DNA of 64,000 nt, taken from NCBI RefSeq assembly GCF_000224145.3, contig NW_004190392.2, positions 175,238 to 239,237 of the forward strand, written 5' to 3'. Every line of letters starts with the position of its first letter. Position 1 is the stretch's first letter. This document shows positions 36,201 through 46,215 of this stretch, piece by piece. The notes under the pieces were generated by a model. That model did not search any database. It had not been told where the DNA came from and saw nothing but the letters and a program-made list of their open reading frames with translations. The DNA comes from Ciona intestinalis (lineage: Eukaryota; Chordata; Ascidiacea; Phlebobranchia; Cionidae). The position numbers were made by a program, and so were the translations under genes.

Positions 36201-38746
36201 AAAATGAGTAAGTTTATGCTAACAGTTTTTTATTTATTTTTAGTTGAACCTATTCAATGTGGAAAGCAATATTTACTTCACCAAGTCAGGATTGTTGGCA
36301 AGTACTAAGCATTTCTTTTCTATCTACTGTATCTAGTTTATAAATTACAACAATTTTCTAGCGCCTTTACACGATGTAAGTTATACTTAAAAATAAACCC
36401 CAAAAAAGAGAAAAATTATTTCCTTTAAAGTTACGTATGTGGTAACTGGAAACCAAATATGAGGTGTATGAAACAAAACACTTGCGTTGTAATGACTGTT
36501 GCTGCCCCACCATGCAGGTGTAAATAGGTTTTATTTTTTCATTCACAGATGTTTACAACATCTTTATCGTTTTGGTTGTAAAATCATTTTATTTAAAACG
36601 TTATTTCTTTTTACTCTTTTATCCAGAAAGGTACTTTAACAACTGTTATTTTACCATTACTACACACCTTTTGCTCTTCTGAACTTCCCAGTCTTAGTTA
36701 TCGTGACTTAAAAACAAAATAAATTTTATTTATCTTTATTGTATAGGTGGTGAGACTGCAAATGAAGGCTCATGGCCGTGGGCAACACAAGTTCATAAAG
36801 GAATACCAAGGACTTTTCAATGTGGTGGCACGCTTATATGCTCTGGATGGGTTCTTACTGCAGCTCACTGCTTTTTATCGGAACAGGGATATTCTTTAGA
36901 GTAAGAGCTTCGACTTAGTTACATAACTGTTTATCTCTTGATTATGAATGATTGTAATTGCTTTATCCGCGTGTCCCGAAAACGACAGTCATTATAACAT
37001 CTCATACCAGCTTACGAGTTACTACATATGTAACTTTGTAGGTAATCACTTTTTTATATTGTATGGCTGACAATATAGACTATCCATTAGTAACCACTAA
37101 ATTGGAGAAATGTCTTCGACGATAAGCGAAAGAATAAAACAATGCACAATAATAAAAATTCTTGATAAAGTGACAAAATGACAGTTCTAAAAATACTCTA
37201 ATGGTTAAAAATGTACAAAGTTATTTGGGTAAAAATAAGCTAGTACATCATGTTTATAACAGAAATATGTATTTTACTTTTTATTGCAGTTTACAACACA
37301 TGAATGTATATTTAGTGAAAATAGGAAAATTTAGAAGATCCAATGAACCAGACAGACAAACAGTGGTAAGACAGATTTAATAAACCTATCCTGATATTAG
37401 TAGAATACATATGAATATAGTGTGAAATGTATTGGTTTGCATTAATTTACTGTAATTATTTGTAATTTTTCACAATCTGTAGTAATTTAATACAAACTTA
37501 TTTTTTTTTTTATAAATCTAAAACTGTATTTAATAGTAAAAAGAAGTCATTAATTTTAAATGAATGAATAAACTATTGTTACTTAAAACAGTTGTTAAGA
37601 CATGGGCGTTCTGTTTATACACTTGTGCACAATTACGAGTTACCGAGTATGTAACTTTGAGTGACAAGTTTTTTCTGTACATATTTTGTCAATTCCACTT
37701 TCTTTTCAGAGCCAAGTACCTGAACGTATTGTTGTACACGATTCTTATGACGTAACAAGAAACATTCATGACATCGCGTTAATAAAGCTTAGAACTCCAG
37801 TTGAAATGTCAAACACTATACGACCAGCATGCTTGCCTCGGCCATCAACCTATCTACCCTCTATGGGGACTTCAATATGGGGCCCCCCTTTTGGTTCACA
37901 CTGTTATGTTGTGGGGTGGGGGTCAACACGCAGTAAGTGTATGAATAAATAAATCTTGTTTTATGCATGTGTACACTTTCAATAACAATTGTTAAACCTT
38001 AGGTGTTTTGTTTTATCCATTTCGTTCTTAACAGCTGCTGTTTAATAAGATGATGTAAGACTAGAGAATGATGAAACTTATTTATTCTAATATTCTTTAC
38101 TTAGACCGTGGGCCTACAAATGAATATTTGAAGCAAGCCAGGCTACAAGTGAAACTAAACAATGTTTGTCAAAGACTCTACATGTATTACCGACCAAATA
38201 TCAACATGTGTGTGGGGGGTGATGGAGATGATACTTGTAGGGTGAGTCGTTTTTATTGTCTTTTCAATATTACCATTTTTTTATGTATTTCTTTGATTAT
38301 AACCTTTTATGTATCTCTTTGAGTGGAGTCACTAAAATCTGATTAATTAGAAAACAAGAGAAGGATATTACTGAAATAACTTCTCTAGCAGTATAGCTAC
38401 TCGTAAAGTTACATACAAGGTAATTCGTATGCTAGCACGAGGTGTATAAAACAGAACACCTGTGTTATAATGACTATCGTTTTCGACAACGTGCGGATGA
38501 ATAGGTTACATGTATTCAATCACAACACAAATTCTTATACTACAGGGCGATAGTGGAGGACCTTTAATGTGTAAGCATGGTGACAGATGGTATGTTGATG
38601 GCATTACAAGTTATGGTAGAAGATGTGGTGTTGTTGGAGAACCTGGGGTTTATACACGAGTTACCTCATTCAGTTCCTGGATTCGGACAATCACTGGAAA
38701 TACGTGTGGACATCCTGACACTGTGTGGACTCCAGGAACAAATTAA
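33297..38746 (+). CDS. CUB-TIL-TIL-trypsin mosaic serine protease (5' end missing)
   Basis: Predicted secreted trypsin-like protease. Exons found: 33297-33385, 33641-33827, 34206-34609, 35121-35321, 35678-35872, 36244-36297, 36747-36900, 37290-37365, 37710-37932, 38105-38241, 38546-38746, all in phase (~640 aa). In order: a Cys-rich EMI/EGF-like end ([12 protein letters not shown]), a CUB domain ([27 protein letters not shown]) over two exons, a Thr-rich mucin-like tract, two trypsin-inhibitor-like Cys-rich domains (one per exon, GCGCP and GCKCP), then the protease: RIVGG activation site, LTAAHC (His), [10 protein letters not shown] (Asp), CRGDSGGPL (Ser). Asp six residues before the active Ser predicts cleavage after Lys/Arg. 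The exon with RIVG uses a GC donor (36298), which splits the activation-site Gly codon. Signal peptide exon not found. AATAAA at 38805. Confidence 0.9.
33419..33575 (+). mobile_element. TA-MITE copy, right end lost
   Basis: Starts TATAGTAGGGTAAAAGAAGT in protease intron 1; the right inverted end is not visible. Confidence 0.65.
33901..34195 (+). mobile_element. Composite SINE, near full length
   Basis: tRNA-like head (CTGGCGCCGTAGCACATCAG, decayed A and B boxes), a middle part with CCAGTGGTCACTAATGGGTT, and the ~120 bp tail (GCACGAG...GAACACCCGTG) ending at TTCATTTCTTCA. In intron 2 of the protease gene. Confidence 0.65.
34421..34585 (+). repeat. In-frame (ACAACAGCA)n coding microsatellite
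   Basis: About 165 bp of CAACAG/ACAACAGCA units inside the CUB-side exon of the protease. In the coding frame it reads Thr-Thr-Ala with two AIPTTT blocks, a mucin-like tract likely to be O-glycosylated. In the other frames it reads poly-Gln or, on the minus strand, poly-Cys, which are artefacts. Confidence 0.9.
34720..35000. repeat. Local tandem duplications in protease intron 3
   Basis: A ~95 bp unit made of a MITE end (GGATCAT...CCCAACCTACT) plus TTTTGACATTTTTAA is present twice (34725-34880). It is followed by repeated TTTTTGACATTT motifs and two copies of the small hairpin CTCGCTATGCGAGCATAAA (~34882 and ~34976). Confidence 0.65.
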
Positions 38747-39243
38747 AGATGTTACTAGATTAATTGTATGGTTTTATCGAAGCTTTTTATGTTCCCACTT
38801 TTAAAATAAAGATAACATAAAAGAAAAGAGTTTTTATGATGTGTAAGCCACGCAGTATATAACTTTTGTTGGTTTAAAAAGTAATTATGTTATTGTTGTT
38901 ACATTACTCAAACACAAGGTCTACAACACAGTCAGGTTCAAAATTTAGGTAAAAACCGAAAAGAAGTCAATTCTGTAAAGCTATAGTATCAAAACTGTTG
39001 TGTTGTATTAAGCAATGACAAGACGGTTAGTTAGTTTTATTTGGTTTAGGACCATTAAAAAGTATTTAAACGATTTACCCCTGTTATAAAATTTAGAAGT
39101 CCTGATGAAGGGAAATACCCTTATTTTGTCAACAACAATTTATGTTACGTTTTTCTTGCATCATTGTTTTAGTCAGCTTTTAAAGTAACTGTCCCTGTAG
39201 TTCCAAAAAGTGAAATACTGCAGAAGATTGCACAGCAAACAAA
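38747..39243 (+). other. Spacer between protease and HAX1
   Basis: Carries the protease 3' UTR with AATAAA at 38805-38810 and the HAX1 upstream region. Same-strand genes are only ~500 bp apart. No repeat recognised. Confidence 0.5.
38805..38810 (+). terminator. Polyadenylation signal, mosaic protease
   Basis: AATAAA about 60 bases after the stop codon. Confidence 0.6.
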
Positions 39244-41657
39244 ATGAAATTTAAAGACTTTTTTGATAGCGTTTTCAACTCGAGATTTAACGACGAAAGC
39301 ACAGATCGAAATTACAATAGGTATGATGTTTTTACAACAACTTTTTTTGGCGGCAAAACATATTGTATGTTGTTTACAAGTATTTCACAGTTTAAACAGT
39401 ATTTAATGTGTATTTACACCACGAATTCGGCAGAACTCATGAATGGTGCTTTTATAAGTGTATTGCCCACTATTCTTTACCTAAAAATGTAAGTTAAATT
39501 AGTTGCAGTGACCATTCATTGAAGTACTGAACCATATATAATATGAATGTACATCCACTACCATTGCACTTTGTGTTGAAAGTTAATTCAATGCATATAA
39601 CTTACTTTATCCCCCGTGGCCGGAAAACGGAATTTTTTTTTTATTTAATTAAGGTAATAGAAAACATTAGAGGATGAAACAGAACACCCATGTTAACTGT
39701 GGTAACTCTATGCGAGGATAAAAAATACACTTCAATCATTGCATTTAGAGAAGACCAATGGTTTCCAACACATAATGACGAAAATGATGATTTTAATCAA
39801 GAAGGATCTCATTTCTTCTTCTCCGATCCATTTAACCGCGATGGTTTTGACAACCTCTTTACCACAATGGAAAAAATGATGGGAAGTTTTAATCGGAATA
39901 TGAACAGTTTTCCAGCACTGCCATATCAAGATGAAGGTATTAGCTTTATTGCAGTTTTTAATTAAGTCTTTTACAATGTAATGTTTTTTTGTGTTGCCTG
40001 GTATGAAGGAATGAAAGTAGCTTGCTTTATCTTGGGTGCACAAAATATTGTGTTCTGTTTTATACACCTCGTGCCTGCTCACAAGTTGCAACATATGTTA
40101 CTTATTTATCCTCGCGTGGCGGGCAACGAGAGTCGTTATACCATGGATGTTCTGTTTCATACACCCCGTGCCAGTTTTTCCTGCATTTTAAAATCTTTGA
40201 AAACAACTTTTGTATCCCAATCAAAAACCTCTAAAACACTGGTAAAGGGTAATAGGGCAGACTTGTCTAAATTATCTGCAATATCACAGGAAATTACCAG
40301 CATGAAAATAATTCAACTGGAAAACCAAAGCGATCTCTCAGAGACCAAATATTAAAAAATCCCAGCCATGAGGATCATACTCCATCTCTAAGAAGAGAAA
40401 ACTCTCAGATACCAAGTCATCCAGGAACTTCTAGAGATTTGGATTCTCTGGTAAACTGTTTGTCTTGGTCTGGTAAAGATTTAGCCAGTGGTTCTTTATG
40501 GGTTGTTCAAATTGTCACCCATTCAATACAACAACAAAAAACTATAGAGAATTAGATAAATAAAAATTAAATATCTTTATTTTATTTGCAGTTTTCTGAC
40601 TTCTTTTCTGCCCAATCATTTTCCCCTTTCTTTCAAAATGGTCCACCAGCAATACAAGAAGACACTGGTAAGACATAAGAAACTGTTAAATACACAGCTT
40701 ATGAAGACAGTAGATGTAATAAACGTACCATAAAACTCTTTAAAATGTAAAATCTTTTAAAAAAATGTAAACCAATCAAAAAACTTTAAAACATTTTAAT
40801 TAAAATATTTTTGTTCTGATTGTAACTCAACATTATTATGATATTTTCTCTTTAATGTTATTTTTATGTTAAGATTTGGACGCAGATGTGGGGGAAAAGG
40901 GGTTAGAATCGATATTGGATAAAGATAATGGGGTGGGGAGGGGATCTACCTTTTCACCCATGCCCCAATTTCACGGTCGGCAAGAAACACGGTCAACAAT
41001 AAGAAGAAGTGACGGGGTAATTTTTTCTTAATATTGTTTATGTTTAGAAGTCAATTTTAATTTTTTAAATCAATTTTCCAAATAAAATATATTTTATTCT
41101 TTTGTTTTGAATGTTTTTTTATCATTTTTTTTCTAAAAATGATGCGTTCTAAATCATGGACAAAATTCGAAAATACATGAAACACATGAGAGAAAAGCTA
41201 TAATGAGTAAGCACGTATTAAACAAAATAGCATATTATTATTTAACCCTTCTAAGTAAGTTGTTTTTAAATTATTTATCCCAATTAAAAAACGGCCCCCA
41301 ATTTTATCTTGCAGTCCTCTGAGACAAGAATAACAAAGAAAGATTTTCACGGCAACGAGGAAATAACTGTGATTACGGAAACACCAGATGGCAGTAGACA
41401 CACAGTAACAGAACGTAAAAATTCCGATGGGTCAACTCAAGAAAACAGTACGTTGAAACTTAACAAATTAGTTTTGTTTATTTATCAATAAATAAAGCAT
41501 TGTTTGTTTTTGTTATAAGTCTGAAAGAGATATACTGCTTTGATATTTTTTTTTATTTTTAGGCCAAAGTTTTGGTGGACAAGAACACAGCAATGACTTG
41601 TACAATCCAAAACCTTTTTCGTTGTTTAACAATCTTTTTAAAATGTTTACTAAGTAA
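39244..41657 (+). CDS. HAX1: HAX1 homologue
   Basis: HCLS1-associated protein X-1, in mammals a mainly mitochondrial adaptor that supports CLPB and cell survival. Seven exons, 39244-39320, 39749-39936, 40290-40450, 40592-40667, 40874-41016, 41315-41447 and 41563-41657, join in phase to 290 aa (human 279). Family signatures seen: an N-terminal FFDSVFNS start (human has DLFRGFFGF), an acidic stretch DENDDF, GFDNLFTTMEKMMGSF, RSLRDQILKNPS (human LRDSMLKYPDS), DLDADVGEKGLESIL (human DLDSQVSQEGLGPVL), RITKKDFHGNEEITVITET and a hydrophobic FSLFNNLFKMF end. Exon 3 is not obvious by open frame alone; it was placed because exon 2 (phase 1) and exon 4 (phase 0) do not fit without it. Confidence 0.88.
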
Positions 41658-42881
41658 TTAATAATGCAGGGTTATATTGTAGTTGTATTCTTTACAGTAC
41701 TGTGTGCAAAATGTGTCTTATTTATTTCTTTTGATCTATGTTTTTTTCCATTGGCAAATTGTTAAAGTTGGTGTAAAATTTGCTTGTACAAACAGTTTAA
41801 CTATGTGGGATGTATTTATTTGCTGATTATGGCTCTGAGCAGTAGTGCTACCAGAAAAAAAATAATGTGAAAAGGGTTTCAAAGTTAATTTTTTTTTATT
41901 TGCTTGGATTTTTAATTTATTTTAAAATGGAAAGTTTTGACCCCAGTACACCCCCTGGCTGCGCTACTGGCACCAAGGGTTGCATATGACTTTAATTATG
42001 GTTTGGAATGTCTAGTGTACTATGTGCATGGTGTTAGCTTTATTATGTCGGGGTGAAATTAAATTATTGTGACAAGTGTATATTACAGCTACAACATTAA
42101 AAACACAACAAGAAAGTTCTTGTATTTTTTGAATGTTGCAATTTAAATTTTTTTATTCTGGCTTGCCGGGGCAATGACAGTTGTAAAACATGGGTGTTTT
42201 GTTCCATACACCTTGTGCATGCTTACAGGTTATCACATATGTAACTTGAGTAATTATTTTGGGGGCATTTTTTAAATGTATAGCTGAAAAATTATGCAGC
42301 CTATGAGGGACCACCGGGTTGGAGCAATTTCTTCTTTTATACTAGACAGCACACGCATTTAGAATCCTGTACAAACAGAAACTGACAAAGTGTTTTACAG
42401 TAACTAGAAGTTTAATATTTTATGCATGTTTTTTGAGTAGGAAATTTTACAACTAATTAAACTCATGTAGCAGGCAGTGTATTTCAAAGTTCGGTTTCAT
42501 AAAATACTAGAAATTTTAATGAATGTAACTAGTTACATTTAAATTACATCTGCAGTTTCAAATTTTATATATGTAGTACGTTTGAAGAACTGTGACATTG
42601 GTATAATAATTAAAACACCTTTAGAATTGGCGGCACAGAACATTGAAACCACAACTGTGAGTACTTCTCATTTATACTTGTTTTTTTTTTTATAATGTAA
42701 CCAAAAGTGGAATTTTAGGACTAGAGAATAAATGTGACTTATTTATCTTTATGTGGTGGGACAATCGCAGTTGTTATAATATGGATGTGCTCACCGCTTT
42801 GCCACAACGTCCGAACTTTTTTTATTGCAATCTGGGTTTAAAATGATAATTTTTTTTTTATTTTGGATGAATAAATGAATT

Positions 42882-42990
42882 TTTATTGGAGTGATATTTA
42901 ATGAATTTCTTTCGTCTCTACGGTCGTGATAATGAAGACTTTATTCATAATTTCTTTAATTAAATTAAACTTAAATATCACTCTAATAAA
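42882..42990. mobile_element. 109-bp hairpin MITE-like element
   Basis: TTTATTGGAGTGATATTTAA at 42882-42901 is the reverse complement of 42971-42990 except for one base. The spacer between the arms is ~70 bp, AT-rich and non-coding. Flanks are too A/T-rich to call a target duplication. Confidence 0.7.
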
Positions 42991-43027
42991 GCTACAGTAT
43001 AACATGGTTAAATTATTTACAATTAAT

Positions 43028-43033
43028 TTTATT
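43028..43033 (-). terminator. Polyadenylation signal, trefoil gene
   Basis: TTTATT on the plus strand, AATAAA on the minus, about 22 bases after the trefoil stop codon. Confidence 0.45.
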
Positions 43034-43054
43034 ACAGCAATTTCAGGTTAATGA

Positions 43055-45032
43055 CTATTCTTCTTGCCTAGCCCGGTCATGCTTGTAACAAAATGGTACT
43101 CCTGAAACACTATCATCAAAGCAGCAATCTGATTAAAGTAAGAATAGTACATTTAGTAGTTTTTAGCATGTTTTTATTGACTGTTGTTTTGTTAAAAAAG
43201 TAGGAAATTTTGGAATTTTTAAAAAACGTTTGCTCAAGTAGTTTTTAACTCTTAAACGTGTTTTTAACAACTTTCGTTTTGTTGTCATTTTAATTAACAA
43301 TTTTATCTTTGCTACTGTTTTCAAAGAGATAAACAATATTTATGTTATGTAAAAAAAATTAGTAGCAAAGCAACAGATGTTAAAAACAGGTTAAACTACT
43401 AAGTAAAAGAGGAAAGCGAAACCATTAACTTTTTTTAGCAGCCTAAAAATATTTTTTATTAATTAATTTTAATATTTTACCCCAGTTTCTTTCACACATT
43501 GCTCTTGAGATGCCTGCCCAACCGCAGTTGACTCTTTGGTGCGGGTACCCACGGTCACAACGAACTAAAAGGAAACAGAATTTATTACCTGGCACTATTG
43601 CACAGTGGTTAGCGCACCTGCCTCAAGCTAAGAGGTTACAGGTTCGAAGCTTGGCGTTGCTACCATTGTGGGTGTGTGTTCTTGACCAAGACGCTTAACT
43701 GCAATTTGTCTAACCCAGTGGTCCCTTATGGGTTGTCTAAATGTACAGGCATTCACTACTAAAATAATTAGCTACAAAGTCACATATGTGGTAACTTGTT
43801 AGCGGTCACGAGGTGTATGAAACAGAATACCCGTGTTATAAAGACTGTCATTGCCCCGTCATGCAAGGATAAATAAGAAAGAAGCATTCATTTAGTATTT
43901 AAATATATCATTAGGTTTCTATATAATCTCACCTTTATTATGAAAACACCATATTACTCCTGGTACAGATTCATCAAAACAACAATCTGAAAATACAAGA
44001 AAGCAAAGCTCTAATGAGTAAGCACATATTTAAATAATTAGCGCATTGGAATTAAGAGTAAATAAATATTTTCTTGGTGTAGTATGCTTGTAGTTATTAA
44101 AAATTATAATATTAGTTGTTTTTTGAGCAGTTTTAAATTACTTTTCACCTGTATGAATAAGGTATTTTATTATAATTGCTAACAAAATAACCTATTTCAC
44201 AAACTTAATAAGTGTGTATTGGGTCATATAACTACAGTGGACCTATCTTTTAGAAAACCATTATGCCCTTTTAAGCTATATGCTCAAGTTATTACTTTCA
44301 ATTGATGCATTATGACCAATTTACCTGTTACTATGTTTTCAGATTTTTACATTGGCATTATAATCTATTCCAGAGCAAACACGCATGCCCTGCATACCCA
44401 TGTTAGGCGCCTGCTTTGGGCCGTCATTGTAAAAGTTTGAGAATAACTAACCTTGATGATGTTCACACTCCCTCTTGCTAATACCACCCCACCCACAATT
44501 CTTTCTCTGCTGAGGATTGCCATTATCACAGTCTCTAGCTGCTGTTTCTGTTTAATGGTTAAATGTTAAGACCGATTCCGTAGCAAGGTTGGTTAGCGCG
44601 CATGCCTCTAACCAAGATGTTATGGGTTCAAGGCTTGTCGGCATATGTGTTCTTGGACAAGACAGTTGCTAAAGCCATAGGAGGATAAATAATTTTATTC
44701 ATTCAGGTCTACCTATATATATATATATATATATATATAGTAGGGGGGGAAGATGGGACACCTTTAGCACACAATATCCAGATATCTTAAACGTGTTTTG
44801 AACAATTAATAACGGTTTATGGGAGTCATGAGGATTTAGTTTTATAATTCTTTAAATGTTCTTTGTTTACTACTAAATGGGACGAGAAAATAGAGTTAAA
44901 AAGTGTCCTATCTTCCCCCATCCTACTGTATATATACTTTGTAATTTGTAATACTTTACATTTTGTTTATCAAATCATACCTGCAATACATAGCATGCCA
45001 AGGAAAACCACCAGAAGAACAAATTTTGACAT
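43055..45032 (-). CDS. TFF: Secreted trefoil factor with two P-type domains
   Basis: Small secreted protein of the trefoil family, which in vertebrates protects and repairs mucosal epithelia. Five exons on the minus strand: 45032-44981, 44541-44452, 43986-43933, 43564-43481 and 43128-43055, all phase 1 junctions, giving 117 aa. Exon 1 is a signal peptide (MSKFVLLVVFLGMLCIA). Each P domain is spread over two exons. Domain 1 has RDCDNGNPQQRKNCGWGGIS, then CCFDESVPGVIWCF; domain 2 has RCDRGYPHQRVNCGWAGIS, then CCFDDSVSGVPFCY. Both show the six Cys and the NCG...GI...C...CCFD...(W/F)C pattern of trefoils. The arrangement is like vertebrate TFF2, but domain count alone does not prove orthology. 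The acceptor of exon 2 is CAGCAG, so one Ala may be optional. A MITE sits in intron 1. Confidence 0.92.
43590..43890 (+). mobile_element. Composite SINE, best full-length copy
   Basis: tRNA-like head with A box (TGGTTAGCGCACCTG) and B box (GGTTCGAAGCT), a middle part with TTGACCAAGACGCTTAACTG and CCCAGTGGTCCCTTATGGGTT, and the tail GGTAACTTGTTAGCGGTCAC...TAAATAAG ending in CATTCATTT. It lies in the trefoil intron between exons 3 and 4, opposite to the gene. Confidence 0.75.
44573..44705 (+). mobile_element. SINE head plus tail end
   Basis: Starts CCGTAGCAAGGTTGGTTAGC with a B-box-like GGGTTCAAGGCTT, then GACAAGACAG, and joins directly to the tail end AGGATAAATAATTTTATTCA, so the middle is deleted. 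In trefoil intron 1. Confidence 0.6.
44708..44740. repeat. (TA)n microsatellite
   Basis: Uninterrupted TA run that merges into the TA flank of the MITE at 44735, so the element may have landed in, or expanded, a TA run. Confidence 0.85.
44735..44935 (-). mobile_element. TA-MITE copy
   Basis: Ends TATAGTAGGGGGGGAAGATG and CTATCTTCCCCCATCCTACT. Trefoil intron 1, next to a TA run. Confidence 0.85.
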
Positions 45033-45343
45033 TTCTTTAACTTTATAACGCTTACTTGAAAAATACCTGTCAGAGAATTATTACTTGTATGCTGTTACTC
45101 TAATGCACTGCAAACATTTATATTTCAGCAGCCAAAGCTTTCGAATGTGTTTACCAAATTAAGGTTTAATTAGTTCAGAAATGATTAACCTGTTTTTTGT
45201 GCAACGTGGTGGCTATTTAACATGTCGTGATAGAAGGCCGTGATGGTCATTATCTATAATTATATTTTGCTCACGAACGTTTTCGTTCTGACCTAATGCG
45301 CAGTAGCGTTAGCGCCCGATCCAAATTCAACGGTCGCAACAAA

Positions 45344-45540
45344 TATAGTACTGCGGGGAAAGATGGGACACATTTAGCACATCAGCACATCCAAATATTC
45401 GGATCCTGTTTTAAACAACTAACAACGGTCTGTGGAGTTGTGAAAATACGGTTTTATCCTTCTTTGAATATTCTTTGTTTACTACCAAATGGAGCAGGAA
45501 AATAGATTGTAAACGTGTCCCATCTTCCCCCACCCCACCC
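45344..45540 (-). mobile_element. TA-MITE copy
   Basis: Ends TAGTACTGCGGGGAAAGATG and CCCATCTTCCCCCACCCCAC, with a small duplication of CAGCACATC. Confidence 0.8.
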
Positions 45541-45941
45541 ACGACAATGTTTACGCAGCAACCGCGGTAGGTATAACACATTTGTTCTGTTTCCTACATT
45601 TCGTGCACGCTCACAAGTTACCACAAATACAATTTTTTGGGTGTTTATTTTGGGAAGAACTTGCAGAATATAGATGTAGCTCCGCTGGCACGTAATAATT
45701 TGGAACACGATATGATAATTGAACATTTTTTGGCAACACAGTTTATCCAGAAAAAGGGGGAATTCCCTTGAAAACATGTTGCGTTCTAAAACAATGTGTT
45801 TCTGGCATAATAGCGACATTTTATAAATTTTCACACATTCAATTGCTATTTTAGCTGTTTGTGTGTATATAGTATTAAGGTTTCGTTTTACTGAAAGTTT
45901 TTGAAAAGCTATCTGGTATATATATAAAATTAATTACGGTG

Positions 45942-46100
45942 CTAGTGAAAAATCCTTTCTTTCTCTACGATCTACGTTATCAGCTAACCCTAACTTCTAT
46001 AACTCATAAAAACCCTAAACCCTAACCCTAACCCCAAACTACCAATCTCTAACACTTTCCACTAGCCTAATCTGTAACGTACCGTAGGATTTTTCACTAG
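45942..46100. mobile_element. 159-bp inverted-repeat element with telomere-like core
   Basis: CTAGTGAAAAATCCT at 45942-45956 and its perfect reverse complement at 46086-46100 bound the element. Inside, 46011-46035 is CCCTAA-type repeat (about four units, one with an extra A) and CTAACCCTAAC occurs again near 45985. Non-coding, non-autonomous in appearance. Confidence 0.7.
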
Positions 46101-46215
46101 TGGTATATATACTTATTGTATAATATATATATATCAAACGTTTTATTTTAGACGTTTTAATTTTAGAGCAACGAATAGTGATCATTTGTAAGGTTTTACT
46201 TAAAAAAAGTGGAGC

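Larger units (their letters stand above)
41658..43054. other. Convergent spacer between HAX1 (+) and the trefoil gene (-)
   Basis: Contains a minus-strand SINE tail with middle part (~42150-42350), another tail fragment (~42720-42790) and a 109-bp hairpin element (42882-42990). TTTATT at 43028-43033 is a minus-strand AATAAA for the trefoil gene. No coding sequence is seen. Confidence 0.5.
45033..46215. other. Divergent region between trefoil (-) and zinc-finger (+) genes
   Basis: Contains a MITE copy (45344-45540) followed by a decayed SINE tail, and a 159-bp inverted-repeat element that carries telomere-like repeats (45942-46100). No exon is seen. Confidence 0.5.

Noticed and set aside
43596-43670. 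tRNA gene call
   Set aside because: It has A and B boxes but no clover-leaf end, and it continues into SINE middle and tail shared with other copies.
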